From positions 62,001 through 126,000 of the forward strand of contig NC_018255.1 in NCBI RefSeq assembly GCF_000227135.1: a stretch of 64,000 bases of DNA. The letters are read 5' to 3'. Position numbers and translations under genes: made by a program. Below are positions 9,542-18,900 of this stretch, one piece after another (within the stretch, counting starts at the first letter, position 1; each line of letters opens with the position of its first letter). A model generated the notes under the pieces. The model worked only from the letters and a program-made list of their open reading frames with translations, made no database searches and had not been told where the DNA came from. Source of the DNA: Leishmania donovani (lineage: Eukaryota; Euglenozoa; Kinetoplastea; Trypanosomatida; Trypanosomatidae).

Positions 9542-12340
9542 GCTGCAGCGCTGATTCGAGAGGGCATACGTGTGCTCCTGCGAGCGGATCAAAGCCAAGT
9601 TTCCCTGCCGGTGACGCACTTGCTCTCTTCATCTCCTCTACTTAGTTCCTTTTTCTTCTTCGGCTCTCGCCGTCGTTATCCGTATGCCTTGATCATCCAA
9701 ACGGTAGAATGACGGTGTATACACGCGCGCGATAACCCCACATATGCGCGTGACTTGTTGGGGTAAAGAGTGCTCCGTTGCTTCGGCTCTATGCTTCTCT
9801 TACTTGTGCTGCTCAGTTTATGCTGTTTCCCATCTTCCGCACTTTTCATTCTCGACTTTTCCCTCTGCTTGTCGTTGGTGGTTCGATGGTGTTCGTTGTG
9901 CGCGTGTGCAGCAGTGAAGAACGCGTTGTTCGTTCTTCGGTGTCGTAGCTCGCCAGTCTCTGTTTTGCCTTTGCGCCATGACTAGGTGACACTGCGATAC
10001 CGGCGATACTGCCGGGTTCCACCCTCTCTGCTTCCTTTTTGGGTATGTGATGGGCCCTCTGGCAGCGCGTGTGGCTCTTGTGGTGTCGCTCCGTTTTTTT
10101 TGTTGTTTGCCGTGTTGCCACGCGAGGGCGGGTGTGCTTTGTGTGTGCTGGTGCGTACGTGCGCCTGCACGCACTTCTTCTCACACGCCGTTGACAGCCC
10201 CATCACCTCGCCTCCCCTACCCCGCCGGCTCTCCGCCCGCGTTGTTCTGGTTCGCACGAGCGATAACATAAAAACGTCGCCTCGAAATTGATGTCCTTTT
10301 TTTTCTGTGCGCTTCTGTCTACATTCTCCATCCATCACATCCCTGTAGAGGAGCGTGGGCATTCATGTTGTACCGCTTCCCCTCCGTCTTTCCTCTGCTC
10401 CTCGCTGAGACTTCACCTTCGAAACGTGAGAGGAACGGAGGACACATGCTCATACGTGTGGTTGCCCGGTTGCATGGTCCCTTGATCGCACATGATTTTC
10501 ACAACCGGGCCAACAGCAACAAAAAAGACGCACGGTGCAGCAGAGGTCGTCTGCGATGACCCCGTTTCCCCCTGTTCGTTCTGACCGTTTCTTTATATCT
10601 TTTCTTTGCTGTCTTGTGTTTCAAACATACGCGCAAGCGCCCGTGGCCGGTTGATGGACGTCTTTATTGCACAGAGGCAGGGCGTCGTTGAATAAGGGGA
10701 TCAGCAGCTGACACGGCAGTTGAAAAAGGAGGTGCTGCCCTTCCCCTCCCACAGAGCTACGTCTTGGGGTCTCTTCGACGCAAGTCGAACATGGAGCTTG
10801 TTGAGGGGAAGCTCCTTGTCGCGCAGGCAGCCGTGCACACGCTCACCGGTCGCTCATGGCCTTCCGCATACCTCTGTCGCACCCGCACGCTCGTGAAGTG
10901 CTGGCTTGATCGACTCAAAAGATGAGCGAAAGGGAGCGGGTGGCTGGCGCGGTTTTACACGGAGGCCCGGCGCTGCACCGCAAATATTCCTCAAGGTTGC
11001 TTTCCTTTCTTTGCCCGCCTCCGTTTTGTTTTTGCTACCGCACACCATCACCCGGACGACACGTAAAGGATGCATGCGCACACACTCGTGCCACAAAAAA
11101 AAAGAGGATGGAGTGGGGCCACTGTGGATGAGGTGGGGGAGACACATGACCTCTCTTCTCGGTCAAACCTCCCTGCCGTGGAGTACCGCTGCTGGGGGGT
11201 GACAATGATGCCCCGATGGAAGCTGCCCTTCCACGTGGGCGCTTGCAGCGTCAAACGCATGCTGCTGAGCAAACGCTCGAGTCCTCGTGCCGGTTCTCTC
11301 TGCAGGCACAGAACAGTGCCCTGCGTTTCTCGAAGAGCAAAGGTCTTGTAGATGGGCGTGCTGCCTCTTATGACTGAACCCGTAAGCGACGCTCTAGTTG
11401 TTTTCCCTCTCACGGAACATCCCTTGACTGCGCCTCACCTGCGTGGGTGCCACCGCGCACCGCCATCTTCTGCTCTCTTCGCACAACACTGCGCGCCCCC
11501 GTCTCATCCCCCGCGCACCTTTACGCATGCACATATCCGGTCGCATCGCTCACACCCACCCACTAACCCACCCCAGCAAAACACTAGTATTGGTTGCCCT
11601 GCAGTCGCCCTCTCCCACTTGAATTTTTCCACCTTCCCCTCCCCCAGTCTCTGTGGCTCTGTCTCTCTCTCTCTCTCTGTCGTGAGACGTGGTGGTTGTG
11701 GTCGTTCTCCAGTCAACATCTGCCTCTTCCAACACGCAGACCCAGAGCCGCCTTTCAAAGGCGCTCTGGGATTTCGCTTCGTCTCTCTCTATATTTATAA
11801 CGTGACGCCTTCCTCTCTTCCTCCTCTTGCGTACGTCTGCAAGGCCCTCCTTATTTGAATCGCCTTGCCTCTTTTTTCCTTTTGTCTACCACATCTGTCG
11901 GCATTGTCACATGTATTGGACCGTACGCCGTACTCCTTTCGCATCCATCCGTTTTTTGCGTGTTCTGTGCCGCACCAACAGTGAATCTTCCCTGCCTCCC
12001 CCTCCCTCACAGACACACATACACAGCCCCACTTGTGCCGGTGGAGAAGGCACCTCCATCAGGGTCGCGCATCTCGTTTCTCTGTGCATACCCATATTCT
12101 CTCCCCCTCCTGAGGACGATAAAGGCCAAGGGCAGAAGGACGCCCGTCTTCTCCGTCGCCGCCCCCTCTTTGTATTCGCGCTATTCGCAAAAGAGGTGCA
12201 CGGGAGAAAGCGCTTCTCTCCTCTGTCCGCCGTCCCCGCGCTCCCCTTCATCACTTGTAGCTCTCTCTGTCCTTGTGCGTGCGCCGGAGAGAAACCCCCG
12301 AACACTTTCCCATTCGATTGAATTACAGGAGAGCGAAGCA
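9542..12340. other. long spacer upstream of GPDH; possible gene relic at 10650-11375
   Basis: A 2.8-kb stretch without an intact gene. Between about 10650 and 11375 short segments look protein-like in changing frames, for example NMELVEGKLLVAQAAVHTLT at 10788-10847 and TLESSCRFSLQAQNS near 11272-11316. They may be relics of a dead gene, but no family was recognised. From 11420 on the DNA is C/T-rich and leads into the GPDH 5' UTR. Confidence 0.4.
11981..12012 (+). promoter_or_regulatory. candidate spliced-leader acceptor for FAD-GPDH
   Basis: A nearly pure C/T tract (about 11986-12009) ends in CACAG, with AG at 12011-12012. It would give a 5' UTR of about 330 nt. A weaker alternative is the TTACAG at 12323-12328, only 12 nt before the ATG. 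Neither is proved. Confidence 0.35.
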
Positions 12341-14167
12341 ATGGCCGCTACCGCCGTGAAATACGTTATCGGCGCCGGCGTGGCCGTCTTCGGTGGGATG
12401 GTGGGCTTCAGCTACACAAACCCCGCGTGGACGCAGCGCAGATTTGACACAAGCAAGTGTCCGCCGCTGAAGTACGAGACTGTGCCGACGCGCGAGATGT
12501 GCGTGCAGGCGCTGAAGGCGCACAACTCGGTGACGAACCCGCTTGACGTGCTGATCATTGGCGGCGGATGCGTCGGCGCTGGGTCTGCCCTGGACGCCGT
12601 CACGCGCGGCTTGTCGGTCGGCATGGTGGACATGGGCGACTACGCTGGTGAGACGAGCAGTCGCAGCACGAAGCTCATCCATGGCGGTATCCGCTACCTG
12701 CAGAAGGCTGTTTTTCAGGCGGACCCCATGCAGCTGAAGCTTGTGGCTGAGGCGCTGCGCGAGCGCACCATCATGATCCACCAGGCTCCACACTTGTGCC
12801 ACAGTCTGCCAACACTGGTGCCGTGCTATCACCCGATCGATATTGGCATGTACTGGTGTGGTGCGAAGATGTACGACCTCATGGCCGCTTTTTATGGTGG
12901 CACCCTGGAATACTCTAGCTTCCTCTTTCCCTACGAGGTGATGAAAGCTTATCCGAAGCTGAGGAAGATGGATCAGGACAACAACGCCCTCCTCGGCGCT
13001 GTGCGCTACTATGACGGACAGATGAATGACGCACGGCTCTGCTACTCGGTGGCCATGACGGCAGCTTGCTACGGCGCCGCCACGGTGAACTACGCCAGGG
13101 TGAAGCAGATGGAGGTGGTGAAGGACGACAAGGGCGATGAGCTGGTGCGCGCCATCATCGAGGAAAGCATCGCCAGGAAGACGATCGAGGTATACAGCAG
13201 GTCTATCATCAACGCAGGTGGTCCCTTCAGCGGCGAGGTCGAGAAGCTTGCAAAGGGTGCCGAAAGGCAGCTCGACATGTTCCCGGCCGCTGGCACGCAT
13301 ATCGTGATTGACCGCAAGTACTGCCCGAGGGAGCGCGAGGCGATGGTCGTGCCATCGAACGACGGCCGCGTCGTCTTTGCCATTCCGTGGCTCGGTGGCT
13401 GCCTGCTTGGCACCACAGACCACACGTGTGACGTGCAGTCCAACCCGCCGGTGCCACAAGCGGACGTGGACTTCCTCCTAGAGAACATCAGACCCTTCAT
13501 CGGCAGCGTGCCGCCGGAGGCAGTGAAATCCGCGTGGACCGGCATTCGCCCGCTCGCGATTCCGAAGGCGCAGAAGCTGAGGGGCGGCGGCACGCAGAAC
13601 ATCGTGCGCGAGCACGTCATCGCGGTGGATCCGAAGTCGCACGTGCTGAACATCACCGGCGGGAAGTGGACAACTTACCGTAAGATGGCAGAGGAGGCGG
13701 TGGACGAATTGCAGAGGACTCTCATGAAAGGCAAGGCCGACTTCAAGCCCTGCTGTACTATGAACCTGGTGCTCGTGGGTGCGCGGAATCTTGACAAAGT
13801 CGCGTCCACCGCCCCCTTGGGCATCCCTGAGGACGTGCATAAGCACTGGCGCTCCAACTACGGTGATCGCTACGGCGAGGTGATGGCCGTTGCCACGAAG
13901 GACTCCAAGCTGATGGCGCGCCTGGCGAAGGACTCGCCAGTGGTCGAGGCCGAGGTTGTCTATGCGGCTCAGGGAGAACACTGCGAGCACGTCATGGACT
14001 TCATCGCTCGCCGCACCCGGATAGCCTTTGTGAACGCCGAGCAGGCGGAGCAGGTGGTGCCACGTGTGACAGAGCTCATGGGGCAAGTTAAGGGTTGGGG
14101 GAACTCGAAGCGCAATGCGGAGAGGGCGGCCGCTTACTCCGCCCTCGCCTCCTTCCAGGGCAGGTAG
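12341..14167 (+). CDS. FAD-dependent glycerol-3-phosphate dehydrogenase, mitochondrial
   Basis: A 608-residue GlpD-type flavoenzyme that oxidises glycerol-3-phosphate to dihydroxyacetone phosphate and passes electrons to ubiquinone, normally at the outer face of the inner mitochondrial membrane. An N-terminal hydrophobic segment (about residues 6-25) fits a membrane anchor. The Rossmann dinucleotide motif is at about 69-82 (DVLIIGGGCVGAGSALDA). Family blocks follow: SRSTKLIHGGIRYLQ, YYDGQMNDARL, then IINAGGPF and GTTDHTCD, then WTGIRPL and TGGKWTTYRKMA. The C-terminal helical DAO_C-like domain ends SFQGR, with no peroxisomal/glycosomal SKL-type signal, consistent with mitochondria rather than glycosomes. 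Length matches eukaryotic mitochondrial GPDH without the animal EF hands. ATG 12341 was chosen because it starts the conserved region; the frame is open for 162 codons upstream, but that part is low-complexity. Confidence 0.96.
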   Translation: MAATAVKYVIGAGVAVFGGMVGFSYTNPAWTQRRFDTSKCPPLKYETVPTREMCVQALKAHNSVTNPLDVLIIGGGCVGAGSALDAVTRGLSVGMVDMGDYAGETSSRSTKLIHGGIRYLQKAVFQADPMQLKLVAEALRERTIMIHQAPHLCHSLPTLVPCYHPIDIGMYWCGAKMYDLMAAFYGGTLEYSSFLFPYEVMKAYPKLRKMDQDNNALLGAVRYYDGQMNDARLCYSVAMTAACYGAATVNYARVKQMEVVKDDKGDELVRAIIEESIARKTIEVYSRSIINAGGPFSGEVEKLAKGAERQLDMFPAAGTHIVIDRKYCPREREAMVVPSNDGRVVFAIPWLGGCLLGTTDHTCDVQSNPPVPQADVDFLLENIRPFIGSVPPEAVKSAWTGIRPLAIPKAQKLRGGGTQNIVREHVIAVDPKSHVLNITGGKWTTYRKMAEEAVDELQRTLMKGKADFKPCCTMNLVLVGARNLDKVASTAPLGIPEDVHKHWRSNYGDRYGEVMAVATKDSKLMARLAKDSPVVEAEVVYAAQGEHCEHVMDFIARRTRIAFVNAEQAEQVVPRVTELMGQVKGWGNSKRNAERAAAYSALASFQGR

Positions 14168-14406
14168 ACTCACGCGAGCCGGCCTGATGTCGCCGCACCC
14201 GATTGGGAAAAAGGCGAAGAGTCCGCGATGCTCACGCGGAGAAGATTGAAAACGGAGTGAGCGGAACAGGGAGACATGAGAGACGTCGCCTGTCTTTTGC
14301 CCTGCCCCGCTTCTGCTACGGCCACCAGCCAGAGGCGTCGAGTACTTTCCCTTGCCCATAGCGTCTCTGATTTGCCCAATCGGCACACTCTGTAAGACCC
14401 CAATGT
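14168..14406. other. start of GPDH 3' UTR
   Basis: Unique sequence between the GPDH stop codon and the SIDER-like repeat. The repeat therefore probably lies in the GPDH 3' UTR. No gene is seen. Confidence 0.5.
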
Positions 14407-14899
14407 CGTGCGGGGGTGGGGAGGAACCACCTCAGCGTGGCATCTCAGGACACAGGGGGGGGGCGCTCGCTCTCTCTCTCTGTGTGCGGAGGAGCGAAGC
14501 AGCCCCCCACCGCCCACCCTCTTCGCTATCCCTGCCAATGCGAGGCCACTTCTGGTGGTGGCAAGCTCAAACGCGCCCTCATGATGTGTCGGAGGCGCCA
14601 GAGCGATGCGTCGCTGCCGACGCCGGCGGCCAGGTCCCGGAGTGGGGCGGTGTCGGTGCGACCTGCGACCGTGAACACGTCTGTGCCGCCCACATCGATG
14701 GGCAAAGCGCCAGCGGGAGTCGAGCGAATCCCACCCAACCCTCACACCGCCCACTGCGGGGGGGGGCCGGGGTGTCGCCCCGCGAGGGGTGCACCGCAGG
14801 GGTGGCGGCCGGCATAACGGGCCGGCTGTGAGGCGGCCTGCGCACCGGCGGGTGCCGGGTGGAGAGAAGCTTGGCTCATGCCGTACGGCAGAGAACGGA
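14407..14899 (+). repeat. SIDER-like dispersed repeat, copy 1
   Basis: About 493 bp that recurs at 55664-56159 in the same orientation, with only about six base changes plus length changes in G runs by eye. Near the 5' end it holds GCCACCTCAGCGTGG-like sequence (here with an A for the first G) followed by CATCTCAGG. This resembles the hallmark at the 5' end of ingi/L1Tc-clade trypanosomatid retroposons (GGCCACCTCAACGTGG type), where CCAC and GTGG form a hairpin. It contains poly-G runs and a GC-rich 3' part ending GCAGAGAACGGA. Placement in a 3' UTR, in the sense of transcription, fits short interspersed degenerate retroposons (SIDER). The exact subfamily is not certain. Confidence 0.7.
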
Positions 14900-15391
14900 G
14901 ACTGTAGGCAAAGGACTGTCAACGACTATCTGGATGATTGTTGTCTGCGTCGCTGGTGATAAATCCGCTCTCTGTCGTTGGTGGAGCGTACTCCCTTGCC
15001 CCCCTCCCTACCCTTCCTCTCTCTCTGCTCAAACTTCTTTCGTGTTGATCTCCGCTACTGGGTAGTCTGCCGCTGGGAGTGTGGGGCCCGTACCCGCTCA
15101 CAGATGTACCAGGAGTACGTTTGTGTGAAGCGGGAAAAAGTCAACAGAACTACTTTTCGTTTTCTGTTTGCAAGCGGTACTCGTGTGTACAGCATGCTTC
15201 GTGCTCCGCCGCTTTTCTGGTTCTCCCTTTTTGGTGCTGCACAGTCCAAGATCTCGAAGGATATGTTTTAGCCGGACTGCACGGCCGATGTTTCTCCTCA
15301 TCTCTCGCTTCCTTTGTGTGCGCGCGTGCCTGTGAATGGGCGTTGTCGGTGTCGGCTGTATGTTGCTCTTGCTCTCTATTTTCTCCCTCGG
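14900..15391. other. spacer between the two retroposon relics
   Basis: About 0.5 kb, T/C-rich in part, with no gene and no recognised repeat. It separates the SIDER-like copy from the DIRE. Confidence 0.45.
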
Positions 15392-17106
15392 CCCTGATGC
15401 CGGCCACCTCACTTTGATGCCCAGGGGTTTGTACTCACTCTGTGTGGGGAGGTCAAGGGCCTGCCGCCCGGCCTCCGGCACGGCTGCGAACTCTTGGCTT
15501 TCGTGAAGGGGTCTGGACTGGCGCTATGCCCGAGAGACTTGCGCTCACGTTTGTACCAGCTTGACGCGAGTGGCCTCGACGACGCAGCACGTATACGCAC
15601 CCTCCTGTTTTTTCCTGCTGCTGCTGCGTCGTGGTAGTACTGCGCATGATCCAAGGCCTAGCCGGCACTTTTTAGTCCGGCTCCTGGAATCCTCGACACC
15701 AGTCTGCATTCTGCAAGACGAAAAGAAGCACGGCGGTGGCGCCGCGTTGCTCACGCAACACGGCATGTGCAGAGGTGTGTGCCCTCCCCTCCGTTCCCAA
15801 GGGCAAATGTGTAGCAGAGACGGTCTGGCTTTGCTGCAGTGACCGTGCTCGACGGATACTCACCTCACGCCCGGCCACACGGCCAAGGGTGTCCTCGCGG
15901 CATGGAAAGTTCTCTCGATCAGGTGCCAAGCGACGTTGCACTCAGTTCTCGCATGATTCGTATGGGCGCTAACTAGCGTCGCCCGGTGTGCGACACGAGA
16001 TGACGACCCGATCGGGCTGGTGCCATTCCGTAGGATGGGCTCAATGACGAATACCTGACGTGTGCAAGCGATAGCGACACCACGGCACGGCACACCGCCG
16101 ACACCGCCACGCAGACGCGGACCTGCGAGGTGTCCCGCAAGGCCACAGCAAAATGCACGACGGCGGCCAACAACACCCACAAAGGCGGGCCCTTCTAGTG
16201 ACGCCGCCTACGCCGCGCTCTGCACGCCAGAGCTGACGCGATGGGAATCAGCTCATGTGAGGCTGCTCTGCGCGCCGCCCTCTGCAAGGTGGTGCGCTGG
16301 ACACTGGAGCACGCCAGGCAGCTGGATGAGCATCCCCCAACACAAGGCGCACACGCGCCGGTGCGCGGCACCGCGACCAGCAGCAGCTCTCCGCTGCACG
16401 CACGTGCCTAGAGGAGTATCGCCACCCCCGCCTTCTCCGCGTGCACATCCAGCCCACGCGCCGCATCGGTCCACAGGCTGCAGAGGTCAACAAAGTACAC
16501 ACGACTCGGCCTGCCGAGCGCAGGGGGGGGGTCTGTCCCGCACGAATGCGGTCCGTCAAAGGATCTCCTCCGCTACTCCTACATGGCGCGGCTGGAGTCA
16601 GCGTTGCTCCACGGTGCCGCCGCGTGGTCGGATCGTGCTGGTCGGCAACTGCACGAAGGCCCTTGCGCACCTTCACGCCCACACAGTAGCAGTCGTTGTG
16701 GGTACCCCAAAATACGCACACAGCGGGCACCTACTCGAAGAGGCCAAGTTCCTGCCCCGGACCCCACAGCGCTTCTGCGCCGCGAACGCCTGCATCCCTC
16801 CGCAGCTACGCCAGGAGGCNNNNNNNNNNNNNNNNNNNNNNNNNNNNNNNNNNNNNNNNNNNNNNNNNNNNNNNNNNNNNNNNNNNNNNNNNNNNNNNNN
16901 NNNNNNNNNNNNNNNNNNGGCACAGCGGCGGGGGTAGTGCGTAGAGTGCGAGCGGCGGTTGCCGTGGGCAGATGGCTGGGTCTGCGCATTGCCGTAGCGC
17001 GTGTGTCTGGCGCTGCTTGGCACCACGTGCATAGGGGAGGGGGGGCCGTCAGAGGCCAGGCAGCGTGGGGTGGAGAGGTGCTTGACGCCTGTCGTATGGC
17101 GGAATA
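15392..17106 (+). mobile_element. degenerate ingi/L1Tc-related retroposon (DIRE), right end approximate
   Basis: The left end (15392) starts CCCTGATGCCGGCCACCTC, the 5' hallmark of ingi/L1Tc-clade elements, and the next 160 bp align with the SIDER at 50744 (shared stretches such as CTGGCGCTATGCC). At 15636-15659 the frame reads STAHDPRP, a ruined form of the 2A-like DVEHDPGP seen in that SIDER. Downstream, a frame with ILQDEKKHGGGAALL may be a relic of the APE-type endonuclease start, but this is weak. The frame decays through the N gap at 16820-16918. Neither an intact reverse transcriptase motif nor a poly-A tail was found. The end at about 17106 is set by the change from GC-rich to T-rich DNA, not by a visible boundary. 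Confidence 0.6.
16820..16918. other. assembly gap (99 N)
   Basis: Ninety-nine N inside the DIRE. The position suggests that the assembler could not resolve the repeated retroposon; the true gap length may differ. Confidence 0.99.
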
Positions 17107-18900
17107 GCCGTGTTGGAATGCGAGAAGAGAAAGCGGGTGTGCGTTTCACGAGTTTTTTTTTATGTATGCCGCTCTCTCGTTTCCTGTTGTCTGTGTGTTT
17201 TGCTTGTTTGTTTGTTTGTTGTTGTTGGCCCCTCTGTTTTACTCCTCCATATCTCGTTCTCGCTTTACCTTCTTTTTTTTCCCGTCCTGATGTGGCTCGT
17301 GCTGTTAGGTCGGTACGTGCGAGTCCGTGTGCCTGTGTGCGAGGCGACTTCTCAGGCGAGCAAACACAAACACATTGACAGACAGACACATGCACAGACA
17401 CACGCACAAACGTATTCAGGTGCCCCCATGGTTGACGATCACGTGGATCCTATTCTTGGCGTTTACAGTTGCCGATGCCGTCCTTTTACCCCTCCTTTTC
17501 TGTATGCCTTCTCTTTCTCACCTCTTTTTTTTGTACATCGTTAACATACGCGCCTGTTTTGCTGTTTGGTTCTTGCGTGCGAGGCACCGATATTTGCTGG
17601 TGCGTGTGTACGCGTTTGTGGCTGTGTTTGAGCTGGCTGCGACGTCTTTCTTCTACTTCTTCATCTGTCTACAAGGTTAGGCCATGCTTGCCAGGGAGCA
17701 GTAATCGAGCGCTGTCTTATTTTTTCTTCGTTTTTTTTTTTGTATTGGTCACGCTTCCTTTGCGTGACTTCGTGCCGGTGCGCTGTTGTCTTTCTCTCTC
17801 TCTCTCTCGACAACTCCACCCACTGAAGAAAGGAATGATCGGAGACGGTGACTAGACAACCAGCGATACAAGAAAACAAAGAAGCAGCGTGCACATGTAC
17901 GGCGATTCGTGGGAGAAAGGAGATGGAGCAATGAAGAGCGACAGGGTTAGTCATTGCCAAACGGAGGTGCCGACCTCCATCTTATGCCACTACCTCCCTC
18001 TCACCTCTCTCCTTCCTTTCTTCCCTCGATTTTCGTGCTCTCGTGCTTGTGATTCGACAGGGTGGCGCTGGACGGGAGAGGGCCGGGGTGGTAGCGGTAG
18101 TTCAGATGGGGAGGCAAAGCGATGCCGGAACGCGAAGGGTGCGCCTGTTCCTAACACCCTCTCCCTCTCCCCTCAACATCAATGAATTCGCCAGACATGT
18201 CGACCTTCTCCTATGTGCGGGCACCCGTTTCTCCTTCACTGCCCTCGTCTGTTTCGCTCCCCTTTCGTTCTCTGTCGTCCCCTTGACCCCTCACCTCCCT
18301 TCCCTCTCTCGCCATCCGCTCACAACTGTCTCTCCCCTCTCCTCCCTATCTCGCTTCCACTTCATCTGGCACCGGTATCTGCACACACACTGACGGCTCC
18401 TCTCCCTCCTCCCCACGCTCGTTTCGAGCCTCAACTGTCTATTATCTTCACCAGGGAGCCACACCACGTCAGAACCGTGGCCGAAAGAAACAGCAGCACA
18501 GGCAGCCACAACTGGGAAAAAAGAAACGACACGCGGATCCATCCAATAAGGGCTAAACCGCCCTCCCTCCCCCTCTTACGCAGGTGCGCACAACACATCA
18601 TCTTCCTTTTCCGTTTCTCTTTCTCGTTTTTTTTTCTTTCTCGATTCCCTGCAGGCTTTTACTTGACCCCCTCACGCTCTGTGTCTCTCTTTCTCGCGTC
18701 TTTGTCGGTTTTGTAGGCGAGGGAGTGTGTGCGTGTGTGTGTCGGACTTGATTTCAGTCTCTGCACACCTCGCTCCTCCCTTTTTTCTTTCGGGTTCTTC
18801 TTCGCCCTCCGTCGATCTTTTTGCATGTGAGCGCAACAACGAAAAGAGTAGAAACGCTCAAGCACTCACGTACCAGCGTTAAAACAGACAAAACAAAACG
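17107..18900. other. spacer and PCCB 5' region
   Basis: T-rich to C/T-rich DNA with no supported gene. Short frames are Phe/Ser/Leu-rich products of pyrimidine tracts. It probably holds the PCCB 5' UTR and splice signals. Confidence 0.55.
18598..18654 (+). promoter_or_regulatory. candidate spliced-leader acceptor for PCCB
   Basis: A long C/T tract with a run of T from 18598 to 18650 ends in CCCTGCAG (AG 18653-18654), a textbook polypyrimidine-AG site, giving a 5' UTR of about 246 nt. A second candidate is TTTTGTAG at 18709-18716. Confidence 0.5.

Noticed and set aside
11855..12340. 162-codon upstream extension of the GPDH frame
   Set aside because: Low-complexity Ser/Pro/Leu sequence containing probable splice signals; the conserved protein and a hydrophobic N-terminus begin at 12341.
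12323..13459. 378-codon frame on the - strand across the GPDH gene
   Set aside because: Antisense shadow created by G/C-rich third positions; His/Arg/Val-rich with no motif.
14170..14922. 250-codon - strand frame over the SIDER-like repeat
   Set aside because: It lies within a repeat whose other copy carries similar frames by sequence identity; Arg/Pro/Gly-rich with no motif.
16062..16937. 291-codon frame running through the N gap
   Set aside because: The frame is an artefact of unknown bases read as open sequence in a retroposon relic.
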